Source: Clostridia bacterium
Lineage (GTDB): Bacteria; Bacillota; Clostridia; Oscillospirales; CAG-272
Length of the DNA: 42,608 bases
Assembly: GCA_017398585.1 (NCBI GenBank)
Contig: JAFQFS010000174.1
Location: forward strand, 1-42,608
Direction: 5' to 3'
The notes under the pieces are model-generated. The model was given only the letters and a program-made list of their open reading frames with translations. It made no database searches and was not told the origin of the DNA. A program made the translations under genes and the position numbers. The number at the start of each line of letters is the position of its first letter. Within the stretch, counting starts at the first letter, position 1. Positions 16,303 through 24,294 of the stretch are shown piece after piece.

Positions 16303-16334
16303 GAGCTGTCTTTTCGTGACGGCTCTTTCTTTTT
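16303..16334 (+). terminator. Riboswitch expression-platform terminator
   Basis: GAGCTGTC (16303-16310) pairs with GACGGCTC (16318-16325), 8 bp with one G-U pair, followed by TTTCTTTTT. It lies between aptamer and start codon, so premature termination is the likely output. Confidence 0.8.
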
Positions 16335-16366
16335 CCCCTCATCTCATTTTTCTTGGAGGAAGCATT

Positions 16367-17743
16367 ATGGATGCCCTTTTAAAAATCGTTCAAACCATCA
16401 ATATGTACCTGTCAGACTATATCCTGATCATTCTTCTGATCGGTATCGGTCTCGTCTACTCGGTTAAAACCCGCTTCGTGCAGGTCCGCTGCTTCGGCGA
16501 AGGCATGCGCAAAGTATTCGGTAATATTTCCCTCCGCGGCGGCTCCGCCAAGGGTGGTATGAGCTCCTTCCAGGCTCTCACCACCGCAATTGCAGCACAG
16601 GTCGGTACCGGTAATATCGTCGGTGCCTGCGGCGCGATCCTCGTCGGCGGTCCCGGCGCGATCTTCTGGATGTGGATCATCGCTTTCTTCGGCATGGCTA
16701 CCATCTACGCCGAAGCTGTTCTCGCTCAGAAGACCCGCAAGGTATCCGCTGACGGCACTGTGTCCGGCGGTCCCGTTTACTACATCATGCACGCGTTCCC
16801 GAACAAGTTCGGTAAGTTCCTCTCCACCTTCTTCGCTGTAGCAGCCGTTCTCGCTCTCGGCTTCATGGGTGCAATGGTTCAGTCCAACTCCATGGCAGAA
16901 GCCTGCAACACCGCGTTCGGCGTTCCTACCTGGGTCATCGGTATCCTCGTAGCGGCAATCTCCGCGTTCATCTTCATCGGCGGCGTTAACCGTATCGCTT
17001 CCTTCACCGAAAAGGTCGTGCCCCTCATGGCATGTCTCTACCTCCTCGGCGGTCTGATCCTCATCGTCTGCCGCATCCAGTATCTCCCCGCAGCGTTCGG
17101 CATGATCTTCAAGTACGCGTTCGTTCCGCAGGCAATCATCGGCGGCGGCATCGGCTACGCACTCAAGACCGCGATCAGCCAGGGTGCAAAGCGCGGTCTC
17201 TTCTCCAACGAAGCAGGTATGGGTTCCACCCCGCATGCACATGCACTTGCTAACGTCGAAACTCCCCACGACCAGGGTGTTGTTGCCATGATCGGCGTCT
17301 TCATCGACACCTTCATCGTCCTCACCATGACCGCTCTCACCGTTATCGTTACTCTCTACGCCGGTGACGGCGTTCTCGCCAATATGGCAACGACCGGTAT
17401 TCCGGAAGGCGTTTCCAAGACCAATATGTCCCAGCTCGCCTTCTCCAGCATCTTCGGAAACGGTCTCGGCAACGGCTTCGTGGCAGTCTGCCTGTTCTTC
17501 TTCGCCTTCTCGACCGTTATCGGCTGGAACCTCTTCGGCCGTGTAAACATCAACTACCTCTTCGGCAAGAAGTCCAACCTCGTTTACTCCATCATCGCTC
17601 TCGTCTTCATCTTCCTCGGCTCCGTCCTCTCCAATGACCTCGTCTGGGAACTCACCGACATGTTCAACCAGCTCATGGTCATCCCCAACGCCATCGCCAT
17701 GTTCGCCCTGGTCAAGATGGTCTCCGGGAAGAGAGAAAAATAA
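16367..17743 (+). CDS. Alanine/glycine:cation symporter (AGCS family)
   Basis: AGCS proteins import alanine or glycine with Na+ or H+. The 458-residue protein has about ten to eleven membrane segments and the family signatures: GIGLVYSVKTRFVQVR at the start, SFQALTTAIAAQVGTGNIVG near residues 66-85, and KRGLFSNEAGMGSTPHAHA near 285-303. The ATG at 16367 has GGAGGA six bases upstream and lies after the riboswitch terminator; in-frame upstream codons belong to the riboswitch. Control by a glycine riboswitch points to glycine as a substrate, or alanine as well. It is a single-gene unit ended by two hairpins. Confidence 0.95.
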   Translation: MDALLKIVQTINMYLSDYILIILLIGIGLVYSVKTRFVQVRCFGEGMRKVFGNISLRGGSAKGGMSSFQALTTAIAAQVGTGNIVGACGAILVGGPGAIFWMWIIAFFGMATIYAEAVLAQKTRKVSADGTVSGGPVYYIMHAFPNKFGKFLSTFFAVAAVLALGFMGAMVQSNSMAEACNTAFGVPTWVIGILVAAISAFIFIGGVNRIASFTEKVVPLMACLYLLGGLILIVCRIQYLPAAFGMIFKYAFVPQAIIGGGIGYALKTAISQGAKRGLFSNEAGMGSTPHAHALANVETPHDQGVVAMIGVFIDTFIVLTMTALTVIVTLYAGDGVLANMATTGIPEGVSKTNMSQLAFSSIFGNGLGNGFVAVCLFFFAFSTVIGWNLFGRVNINYLFGKKSNLVYSIIALVFIFLGSVLSNDLVWELTDMFNQLMVIPNAIAMFALVKMVSGKREK

Positions 17744-17753
17744 TTGAATTTTA

Positions 17754-17789
17754 TTGGGGAGAAACTTTTCGGGAAAAGTTTCTCCCCAA
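17754..17789. repeat. Palindromic element, left half (copy 8)
   Basis: TTGGGGAGAAAC pairs with GTTTCTCCCCAA around a CTTTTCGGGAAAAG-like apex, followed by ACCCCTTTTCAAAAGCTTTCC. It follows the symporter stop by about 10 bases. Confidence 0.85.
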
Positions 17790-17878
17790 ACCCCTTTTCA
17801 AAAGCTTTCCATCTGGGTATTGGGATAGGTGGGTGCAGCTTTTTTACCTCAGCGGAATATATTCGTTTATCTCTCACG

Positions 17879-17909
17879 TTCGTACGGTGCAAACCGTACG
17901 AATTTTTTT
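17879..17909 (+). terminator. Intrinsic terminator before the padR gene
   Basis: TTCGTACGGT (17879-17888) pairs with ACCGTACGAA (17893-17902) around GCAA, followed by seven T. It should stop transcripts from the symporter unit. Confidence 0.9.
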
Positions 17910-17920
17910 GTTTTAACCCC

Positions 17921-17990
17921 TTGACAAATATATCGAAGTGCGATATAATATATACATCGAACCTCGATGCACAGAACTACAATACATCGA
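17921..17990 (+). promoter_or_regulatory. padR promoter with palindromic operators
   Basis: TTGACA (17921-17926) and TATAAT (17944-17949) are 17 bases apart. An inverted repeat TATATCG-N5-CGATATA (17929-17947) fills the spacer and overlaps the -10 box; a second, CATCGA-ACC-TCGATG (17955-17969), covers the start-site region; a half site CATCGAACC follows at 17985. The layout fits autorepression by the PadR protein encoded next. Confidence 0.8.
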
Positions 17991-18011
17991 ACCAAAATAT
18001 ACGGAGTACCT

Positions 18012-18335
18012 ATGGAAGACCGACTCAAACGAATCTATGTGCCGATGACGGAAACGGGATTCTACATCCTGTACTGCCTGCAGGATGAGATGCACGGTTA
18101 CAATATTGGAAAAAAAGTCAGCGAAATGACCGGCGGCGAAATCACGATCAGCCCCGGTACCATGTACGGAACCCTGTCCAAGATGGAAAAGGATGGACTG
18201 ATCGCTTTCGTCCGCGAAGAAGAAAAACGCCGTCTCTACCGCATCACGGAGCTTGGACGCGAGATCCTCACCATCGAACAGAAACGAATCGAACGACTTT
18301 ACAAGAACAGCATAGGAGAAACATATCATGGCTGA
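18012..18335 (+). CDS. PadR-family transcriptional regulator
   Basis: The 107-residue protein is a compact winged-helix PadR repressor: FYILYCLQDEMHGYNIGKKV near the start, then ISPGTMYGTLSKMEKDGLIA as the recognition region and RRLYRITELG as wing, with a short C-terminal helix. It lacks the longer dimerisation domain of PadR subfamily 2. ACGGAG lies five bases upstream of the ATG at 18012. It overlaps the DUF2812 gene by eight bases, a common PadR-partner arrangement. Inverted repeats across its promoter suggest autoregulation. The inducer is unknown. Confidence 0.93.
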   Translation: MEDRLKRIYVPMTETGFYILYCLQDEMHGYNIGKKVSEMTGGEITISPGTMYGTLSKMEKDGLIAFVREEEKRRLYRITELGREILTIEQKRIERLYKNSIGETYHG

Positions 18336-18903
18336 CACACGACGCGAATTTCATTATTTCCTGCTTCCCGACTACGAAAAAGAGGAAGAATTCCTCCGCG
18401 AAATGCACAACGACGGCTGGAAATTCACCCACGTCACCCTGCCGGGCATCTATCATTTTGAAGCCTGCGAACCGGAAGACGTCGTCTACCGCATCGACTT
18501 CAACCCGCAGACGGCGGACAAAAAGCGCGAATACATCCGGATGTTCGAGGACTACGGCTGGGACTATCTGCAGGATCTGAACGAATTCAGCTACTTCCGC
18601 AAGGCGGCATCCGACGCGGAAACGGAAGCGGATACCGAAATTTTCAGCGACAACGCCTCCAAGGTAGACATGATGCGCCGCATTTTCACGAAGCGCATGA
18701 TCCCCCTTCTTGTGGTTTTCCTCTGCTGTGTCCTGCCGAACACCGTCAATATCTTCCGGCTCGGCATCACGCACTTCTCCGCCTTCGAAGGCATCCTCAT
18801 CGGGCTGGTCTACGCCATGTTCGGACTTTATATCGCCATCATCACGCATTGCTTCATCGGATTCCGCCGCCTTTCGAAAAAATATTCCCAGTCCGAAGAA
18901 TAA
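18328..18903 (+). CDS. DUF2812 membrane protein
   Basis: The first 110 residues match the DUF2812 pattern: a FHYFLLPDYEKEEEFLREMHNDGWKF start, then GIYHFEACEPEDVVYRIDF and YGWDYLQDLNEFSYFRK. After a charged linker come two hydrophobic segments (about 123-145 and 153-180), so the soluble domain is probably cytoplasmic and membrane-anchored. DUF2812 genes commonly follow padR genes in Clostridia; the biochemical role is not known. Start overlap with padR implies translational coupling; AGGAGA lies about eight bases upstream. A hairpin terminator follows 34 bases after the stop. Confidence 0.85.
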   Translation: MADTRREFHYFLLPDYEKEEEFLREMHNDGWKFTHVTLPGIYHFEACEPEDVVYRIDFNPQTADKKREYIRMFEDYGWDYLQDLNEFSYFRKAASDAETEADTEIFSDNASKVDMMRRIFTKRMIPLLVVFLCCVLPNTVNIFRLGITHFSAFEGILIGLVYAMFGLYIAIITHCFIGFRRLSKKYSQSEE

Positions 18904-18937
18904 ATAATTTCCGCCGTTCTCCGCACAATAAGAACAC

Positions 18938-18973
18938 AAAACGCCGTCGTATACGCATACCGTACGGCGTTTT
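18938..18973 (+). terminator. Terminator after the padR-DUF2812 operon
   Basis: AAAACGCCGT (18938-18947) pairs with ACGGCGTTTT (18964-18973) around a 16-base loop, followed by CCTTTTG. The T-run forms the 3' arm end. Confidence 0.7.
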
Positions 18974-19004
18974 CCTTTTGAATCCAACAGAACGGAGAAA
19001 AAAT

Positions 19005-19376
19005 ATGCCCATTCTTCTCCTCCCAGAGGACGCGGAATATCTCGCCCGGTCGATGACACGGGAGTGCAGCGAACACGACATCTCCTATGCCGCCCGTGTA
19101 GGGATCGCCTCCGTCGTTCTCAACCGCATGGAGGACGACCGCTACCCGGACACTGCCGCCGCCGTTATCGCCTCCTGGGACGCCTTTCTGCCCGCGGAGG
19201 ACTATCCGATCCCCGACTATGAACGCGAATACCGCCTGTGCATGGACGCCTGCCGGAGCGCCGGAGACGGCGCTGACCCGACGGGCGGTGCCCTCTACTT
19301 CGAATTCCTCGAAAAAGACGTTGTCAACGACTCCCCCTACTACACCGTCATCATCGACAACACCGCGTTTTGGTAA
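19005..19376 (+). CDS. SleB/CwlJ-like cell wall hydrolase domain protein
   Basis: The 123-residue protein resembles the Hydrolase_2 (SleB/CwlJ) domain: LARSMTRECSEHDISYAARVGIASVVLNRM matches the family's catalytic-Glu helix and VLNR motif (E20 as likely catalytic residue), followed by YPDTAAAVI and, near the end, GALYFEF. These enzymes cleave peptidoglycan, in spore formers often cortex during germination. It has no signal peptide or wall-binding domain and is shorter than most members, so export is unclear; some CwlJ proteins also lack one. GGAG lies seven bases upstream. It is convergent with the SLH protein gene, sharing a terminator. Confidence 0.8.
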   Translation: MPILLLPEDAEYLARSMTRECSEHDISYAARVGIASVVLNRMEDDRYPDTAAAVIASWDAFLPAEDYPIPDYEREYRLCMDACRSAGDGADPTGGALYFEFLEKDVVNDSPYYTVIIDNTAFW

Positions 19377-19409
19377 AAAAATCCCCGAAGAAAATCTTCG
19401 GGGATTTTT
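19377..19409. terminator. Bidirectional terminator between convergent genes
   Basis: AAAAATCCCCGAAGA (19377-19391) pairs with TCTTCGGGGATTTTT (19395-19409) around AAA, with A and T runs on either side suited to both directions. Confidence 0.9.
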
Positions 19410-19424
19410 ATTGTCCTGTAAGGA

Positions 19425-22400
19425 TTAACCGTTCTTATCCAGAACCTTGGTGCAGAAACCGTGGAGGAGCATCGCGAGTTCGCAGCGGAGAGCGTTTTCG
19501 GTAGGAGTAAGCTTACCGCCGGTGGTGATGAGGATGCTGTTCTGGCTTGCAAACTTTACACCTTCCACTGCCCAGTCAGCGATTTCGTCCGCATCGCGGA
19601 TGCCGGAAAGGCTGGCGTTGGTGAGAGGAGTGTTATAGTTTTCAATAAACATCGCATAGCGGTACATGAAGAGGTACATCTGCTGATGAGTAATCGGATC
19701 GTTCGGGCTGAACTTGCCGTTGCCGGTACCGTTGGTGATGCCGTTCTGAACTGCCCATTCAATGTAGGGTGCTGCCCAGGAAATCTGCTGGTCGCTTCTG
19801 GAAACGTCCGTGAAGCTGGTGCCGGAGAACTTGGCAACATCAACGCCTGCAAGACGACCGAGAACCGTTACGAACATCGCACGGGTCATGGTGGTGGTAG
19901 GCTCGAACTTGGTCGCGGTCATACCGTTAAAGAGACCTTCGCTGCATACAAACGCAACTGCGTTGTAGTACTGTGCGCTCTTGGAGATGTCCGTGAAGGG
20001 GTTCGTCCAGTTCGCAGCAGAGGAAGTGGACGAGGATGCCGTACCCTTCTTGAAGGTCACCGTCAGCTTCACATCCGCAGTGATGTTTTCCTTCTTGTAA
20101 GTACCAACGCCCTTGGAGCTTACCGTGTAGCCGGAAGCCGCAGCGCTGATGGTCTTCGTACCGTCCTTGACGGAGGAAATTTCATAACCTTCATTCGGAG
20201 TAATGGTAAAGGTCACGGTACCGCCGTGAGCAACCGTATCCTTGTTGGGGTTCACGGTAACCTTACCGTTGGTCACGGGAACTACTTCAACCTTGTAAAT
20301 ACCGGGGATCTTGTCTTCTTCGAAGGTCAGTGCAGAATCAGTGTAAGCAAGAGAAAGCGAAGTGTTCGACAGGTCGGTATAAGTAAGAGTAGCCTTCTTG
20401 TCCTTGTTGGTGTTGTTGATCTTCACAACGAGGTCGTCGCAGTCACCGTAATCGATCCATTCGGACTTAAGCTTGAGCGTATAGCCGTTGAGGTCGATAT
20501 ATACTGTCGTATCGTAATCGGGAGCAAAGATGAAGGTAGTAAGGTTCTGATCCTTGCCGAGCTTCATGCGGACAACGAAAGAGTCTTCATAATCGTCGTC
20601 AATATCGAAGATGTCCAGAGCATCATCATGATCCTCAAGATCTTCGAGGGCTTCCTTGAGCGAATCGTAAACCTTGGTCTTGAGGAGTGCGGAAGAAGAA
20701 GTGGAATTGCCGTTCTTATAGATGGAAACGGTGCATTCGGCGTCGGAATCCATCGGGATTACACCTTCGGTGAACTTAAGATTGGAACCGTCGGTCACAA
20801 CGAGAGACGCATCAAGGTCGTCGTAAACCAGAGTTCCGTGATCGTCATCGTTGGTATTGGTGATAACGATCTCGATATCTTCGTTTTTGCTGTCGTACTC
20901 GATCCATTCGGAATCCAGCGTAAGTTCACAACCGTTCAGGTCGATCGTAATCTTGTGCTCGTGATCGGGAGCGAATTCAAAGCCTTCAATATCCTGATCT
21001 TCCCCGAGCTTGATCTTTACAGCAAAGTTTTTCTCATAGCTGCTGCCAACATTGTATTCGTCGATAATATCGTCCTCGTCTTCCAGACTTTCCAGAGCTT
21101 CTTCGAGGTCATCGAACACCTTGGAATCGCCGGTCACAGAGGAGCTGGTAGCACTGCGGTAAATCGTTACGGTGCAGGCTACACCGGAAATCGGCATATC
21201 GAAGCTGAGGCTGTAGGTTTTTCCGCCGTATTCAAGATACAGCTTGAGGGAAACTTTACCGTTCTTGATATCGTCTTCTTCTACAGTATCAGCGTCAGAA
21301 CCATCCTTACCGGAAACATTCACATACATCTTCGCGCCCGCACCGAGCCAGTCTTCGAGATCGTCTTCATCCTTGATTTCCTTGTACTTGGTGGTGCCGG
21401 AGGAATTCTTGTACTTGAAGCTTACGGATTCGAAGAGGTCTTCCCAGTCGAGTTCGTCATCAATCTTGACCTTTGCGTCTTCGTCAAGAACCGCCTTGTT
21501 GCCAGTAGTATTTGCAAAACCGGTAACATCCACAAAGGTGCCGACCGTAACTTCAAAGGTTGCGGAACCGGAACCGAATTCATCGGTATAGGTTACGGTA
21601 ACATTCTGGGTTCCTTCCCTGGTGAACTTCTCAACATTTGCGCTGATCCTGGAGGAGTTCTGAGAATATGTTTTTGTCACATACTGGTTATTGGTACTGT
21701 CGGAATATTTCACCGCCAGAACAAGACCGGTCAGATCCAGTTTTTCGTTGGTGGTGTATACCGTCTTGGTAGGCGCGGTATATACCTTAACGTCGGTAAG
21801 GGTCTTGGTCACCTTTTCAGCAACCGAGATCGCGATGGACGCGGTCTTGCCGGAATAGGATACCGTCAGAGCCTTGTCCGACGCGGTAAGCGCACCACTC
21901 GGAGAGAAGGTAATCTCGCTGTAATCCGCTGCGGAAATGGTGTACTTGTCGCCGCCGCTGCGCGTTACCTTGATGGAAACGTCCGATCTCTGAATGGTAT
22001 CCCCTACGGTATACTTGGAACCGTTCGCGGGCGAAACGATCTCGATGCCGGTAACGCTGTCCGCCGTAACCTTGATGCCGGTTACCTCACAGGTTTTTCC
22101 TGCATAAGTGATCGTTACGGAAGTATCTTCCTGCGCAAGAATACCGGAGGGCTTTACGGTGTATCCGGTAACCGTTTCGGAAGTACCATCGTTATAATGG
22201 GCGACCACAGATGCGGAACCCATGCTGAACGATTCGCCTTCCGTATATTCCTTCTTGGGTGTTCCGCTCACGGAAATGGATTCCACTTCCCGCTTTACGA
22301 CCCGAACCGTACAGGAATCATTCTTATCCTTGGAATATGCGTAAATTGTTACGGACTTGCCGGCAGTATGACCGGTAACCACACCGCTGGAGGAAACACT

Positions 22401-22913
22401 TGCAACGGAATCATCGTCGGAATCCCACATTACATCGTCATAGCCTTCCACCTTCAGCTGGATGGTCTTGCCGCCGTCCGTATATACTGTAAGATCGTCG
22501 TCACAGGTGATTTCAAAATCATCCTTTTCATCCGGAGTTTCCGGTTCTTCCGGGTCTACGGGTACCATCGGAGTTTCGTTTTCACCGGGCTTGGCAGTAT
22601 CGTCAATCACTTCAAAGGTGAAAGTCTGAGGGTCCCCTGCAGTACCATTCTGAACACGAGTTGCCGTTATGGTAGCTTCGCCTTCTGCGACTCCGGTAAC
22701 CGTCGCTTTTCTATTGTCCTGTTTTTTCGCTACAGTCGCTACCCCTGTATCGGAACTTTCCCAGTTTATCGTAGAGAAGGTGCTTCCCATATCCACTGAT
22801 ATATCTTTCGATTCACCGACTTTGATCGTATAGTCCGCTGCCAAAGCCGCCGTCGGCAGAATCATCACGACAGCCAGTACCGTCGAAACAATCTGCAAAA
22901 ACTTCTTTTTCAT
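19425..22913 (-). CDS. Secreted SLH-domain protein with Ig-like domains and a duplicated module
   Basis: The 1162-residue protein has a signal peptide (cleavage after AALA, about residue 25) and three C-terminal SLH repeats (about 980-1155: NPFTDISKSAQYYNAVAFV, TSFTDVSRSDQ, then LSGIRDADEIADWAVEGV), which dock to pyruvylated wall polysaccharide. Between them are Big2-type Ig-like domains (WESSDTGVATVAKK; DDDSVASVSSSGVVTGHTAG), Big-type regions with YTEGESFSMGSASVVAHYNDGT, and two tandem acidic modules of about 148 residues (about 578-724 and 726-874). A GYEISSVKDGTKT repeat (about 880-955) follows. It is probably an adhesin or surface-layer accessory protein; no enzyme domain is seen. GAGG precedes the ATG at 22913. 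I see no convincing promoter. Confidence 0.9.
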   Translation of the reverse strand: MKKKFLQIVSTVLAVVMILPTAALAADYTIKVGESKDISVDMGSTFSTINWESSDTGVATVAKKQDNRKATVTGVAEGEATITATRVQNGTAGDPQTFTFEVIDDTAKPGENETPMVPVDPEEPETPDEKDDFEITCDDDLTVYTDGGKTIQLKVEGYDDVMWDSDDDSVASVSSSGVVTGHTAGKSVTIYAYSKDKNDSCTVRVVKREVESISVSGTPKKEYTEGESFSMGSASVVAHYNDGTSETVTGYTVKPSGILAQEDTSVTITYAGKTCEVTGIKVTADSVTGIEIVSPANGSKYTVGDTIQRSDVSIKVTRSGGDKYTISAADYSEITFSPSGALTASDKALTVSYSGKTASIAISVAEKVTKTLTDVKVYTAPTKTVYTTNEKLDLTGLVLAVKYSDSTNNQYVTKTYSQNSSRISANVEKFTREGTQNVTVTYTDEFGSGSATFEVTVGTFVDVTGFANTTGNKAVLDEDAKVKIDDELDWEDLFESVSFKYKNSSGTTKYKEIKDEDDLEDWLGAGAKMYVNVSGKDGSDADTVEEDDIKNGKVSLKLYLEYGGKTYSLSFDMPISGVACTVTIYRSATSSSVTGDSKVFDDLEEALESLEDEDDIIDEYNVGSSYEKNFAVKIKLGEDQDIEGFEFAPDHEHKITIDLNGCELTLDSEWIEYDSKNEDIEIVITNTNDDDHGTLVYDDLDASLVVTDGSNLKFTEGVIPMDSDAECTVSIYKNGNSTSSSALLKTKVYDSLKEALEDLEDHDDALDIFDIDDDYEDSFVVRMKLGKDQNLTTFIFAPDYDTTVYIDLNGYTLKLKSEWIDYGDCDDLVVKINNTNKDKKATLTYTDLSNTSLSLAYTDSALTFEEDKIPGIYKVEVVPVTNGKVTVNPNKDTVAHGGTVTFTITPNEGYEISSVKDGTKTISAAASGYTVSSKGVGTYKKENITADVKLTVTFKKGTASSSTSSAANWTNPFTDISKSAQYYNAVAFVCSEGLFNGMTATKFEPTTTMTRAMFVTVLGRLAGVDVAKFSGTSFTDVSRSDQQISWAAPYIEWAVQNGITNGTGNGKFSPNDPITHQQMYLFMYRYAMFIENYNTPLTNASLSGIRDADEIADWAVEGVKFASQNSILITTGGKLTPTENALRCELAMLLHGFCTKVLDKNG
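20280..21185 (-). repeat. Duplicated acidic module in the SLH/Ig-like protein
   Basis: Two tandem copies each run from CTV[TS]IY to the phrase ending GVIP or DKIP. Shared motifs are a KVFDDLEEALESLED / KVYDSLKEALEDLED helix, a K[IM]KLG[EK]DQ segment, FAPD followed by a predicted strand with IDLNG, and LDSEWI/LKSEWI. The copies have diverged at DNA level, so the duplication is old. Confidence 0.75.
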
Positions 22914-23119
22914 TTTATTTCCTCACTTTCTGAATAATAGCCAATTCAATTTTCCGCACCCGTACAAAGGTACAGTACTTCATTGCTATAATATCACATC
23001 ACAGGGCAAATTGGTAGGTTTTTCAGCCAAAATTTACAATGTTTTAACACAACCCGCCCGTTTCTTATTAGACGTTTCAGATCAGCAAAAAGTTCCGTAA
23101 AATCCAAATTTTTTTATCC

Positions 23120-23178
23120 GTCCAAAAGTTTTTGGGAAGGAGCGTGGGGAGTACCTTTTCCAAAAAGGTACTCCCCAC
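23120..23178. repeat. Palindromic element, right half (copy 9)
   Basis: CCAAAAGTTTTTGGGAAGGAG leads into a hairpin (23144-23178) pairing GTGGGGAGTACC with GGTACTCCCCAC. It lies just downstream of the sialidase-like gene and may terminate it. The rest of 22914-23120 holds the 5' region of the SLH gene with nothing else I can name. Confidence 0.8.
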
Positions 23179-23188
23179 AAAAACATTC

Positions 23189-24283
23189 CTATAAACTTAC
23201 CTTCCGGATCCGCGTGCGTACCAGACACATTTCGTCGCCGTCCTCCGCGCCGCCCGCGCAGTACGACAGCATCGCTTCCCTTTCACTGAGAAACAGCATC
23301 GCCGGATAACAGAACCCCGCCTCCGGATCGTCCTCGATCACGCGCGGTGCGCCCCAGCGGATGCCGCATCCGCCGAACTCGCCTTCCGCGATCACCAGCG
23401 GACTGCGTCCGCCCGTCCATACCTTTGCCTTCGGTCTGCCGTAATACTCCGGCACCGGATTCCACACCGCGTACAGCTTTCCGCTGGCTTCGTTCCGCTT
23501 GATGAGCAGCGGAGACGCCGGTCCCGTAAACCGCGACGGCTGCACCGGCGTCCACGAGACCCCACCGTCCACCGACACGCTCTCATAATGCCGTCCGAGG
23601 TCGGTGCGGAAGTACGCGTAAAGCACGCCGGGCGTCAGTTCGATCAGCCCCGGTTCCTGCAGACCCGTTCCGGAATACGCACCGGACGGCAGCGTGAGCA
23701 TCGCGGAGATCCGCTTCCATGTCCGCCCGTCGTCATCGGATGCGTAGAACGCCGCTTCCGCACGTCCGTCGCAGGTGACCTTTCCGTAATGTCCCATCGC
23801 GGACGGATGGTGTGCCGCCGGAACGATGAGCCGTCCGCACGCCATCCGGATCACGCGGTCGTTATTGACCACATAATATCCGGGCATGTCGGACGCTACG
23901 CAGAGTACCGGCTCACCGAACGTCTCCATTTCGTCGGAGGAACGGCGGAGCAGGTATTCCGATACAATGTTGTTCCGCTTGAGCAGGTAGAACAGCCCGA
24001 CGTCCCCGTTCGCCATACGCATGAGCGTCACGCTCATGCAGTTGGTCTCGTCGTATTCCTCTTCAAGCCTCGGACGGACGAGGATGCGCTCGTCCCCGAA
24101 CGTTTCGCCTTCGTCGGAGGAGAAAATGCACGCGATTTCCGCGTAAGCGTGGTCATCCGCGCTGTCGCCGGAATAGCGGCTGTAGGCAAATGCGATGCGC
24201 CCGTCGTTCAGGCGCAGAAAAGAACCTTCGCTGTTGCGCGGATTTCCGGGAATTTTCGTCTTATCGGGAGCTATATCAAACAT
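23189..24283 (-). CDS. Sialidase-like six-bladed propeller protein (BNR/Asp-box)
   Basis: The 364-residue protein has four Asp-box type motifs: SSDEGETF (55-62), SSDEMETF (115-122), SDDDGRTW (182-189) and SVDGGVSW (237-244), spaced as in sialidase/neuraminidase propellers. R16, R226 and R231 could contribute to an arginine triad, but I cannot confirm the catalytic set. No signal peptide is present, so the protein should be cytoplasmic, acting on imported glycans, or a non-sialidase member of the fold. AGGAGG precedes the ATG; the gene starts 11 bases after ktrA, so it is probably transcribed with potassium-uptake genes. Confidence 0.75.
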   Translation of the reverse strand: MFDIAPDKTKIPGNPRNSEGSFLRLNDGRIAFAYSRYSGDSADDHAYAEIACIFSSDEGETFGDERILVRPRLEEEYDETNCMSVTLMRMANGDVGLFYLLKRNNIVSEYLLRRSSDEMETFGEPVLCVASDMPGYYVVNNDRVIRMACGRLIVPAAHHPSAMGHYGKVTCDGRAEAAFYASDDDGRTWKRISAMLTLPSGAYSGTGLQEPGLIELTPGVLYAYFRTDLGRHYESVSVDGGVSWTPVQPSRFTGPASPLLIKRNEASGKLYAVWNPVPEYYGRPKAKVWTGGRSPLVIAEGEFGGCGIRWGAPRVIEDDPEAGFCYPAMLFLSEREAMLSYCAGGAEDGDEMCLVRTRIRKVSL

Positions 24284-24294
24284 AAAAATCCTCC

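Noticed and set aside
19461-22799. Open frame of 1112 codons on the plus strand opposite the SLH/Ig-like gene
   Set aside because: The minus-strand product has a signal peptide and three SLH repeats; the plus-strand product has no recognisable domain or ribosome-binding site.
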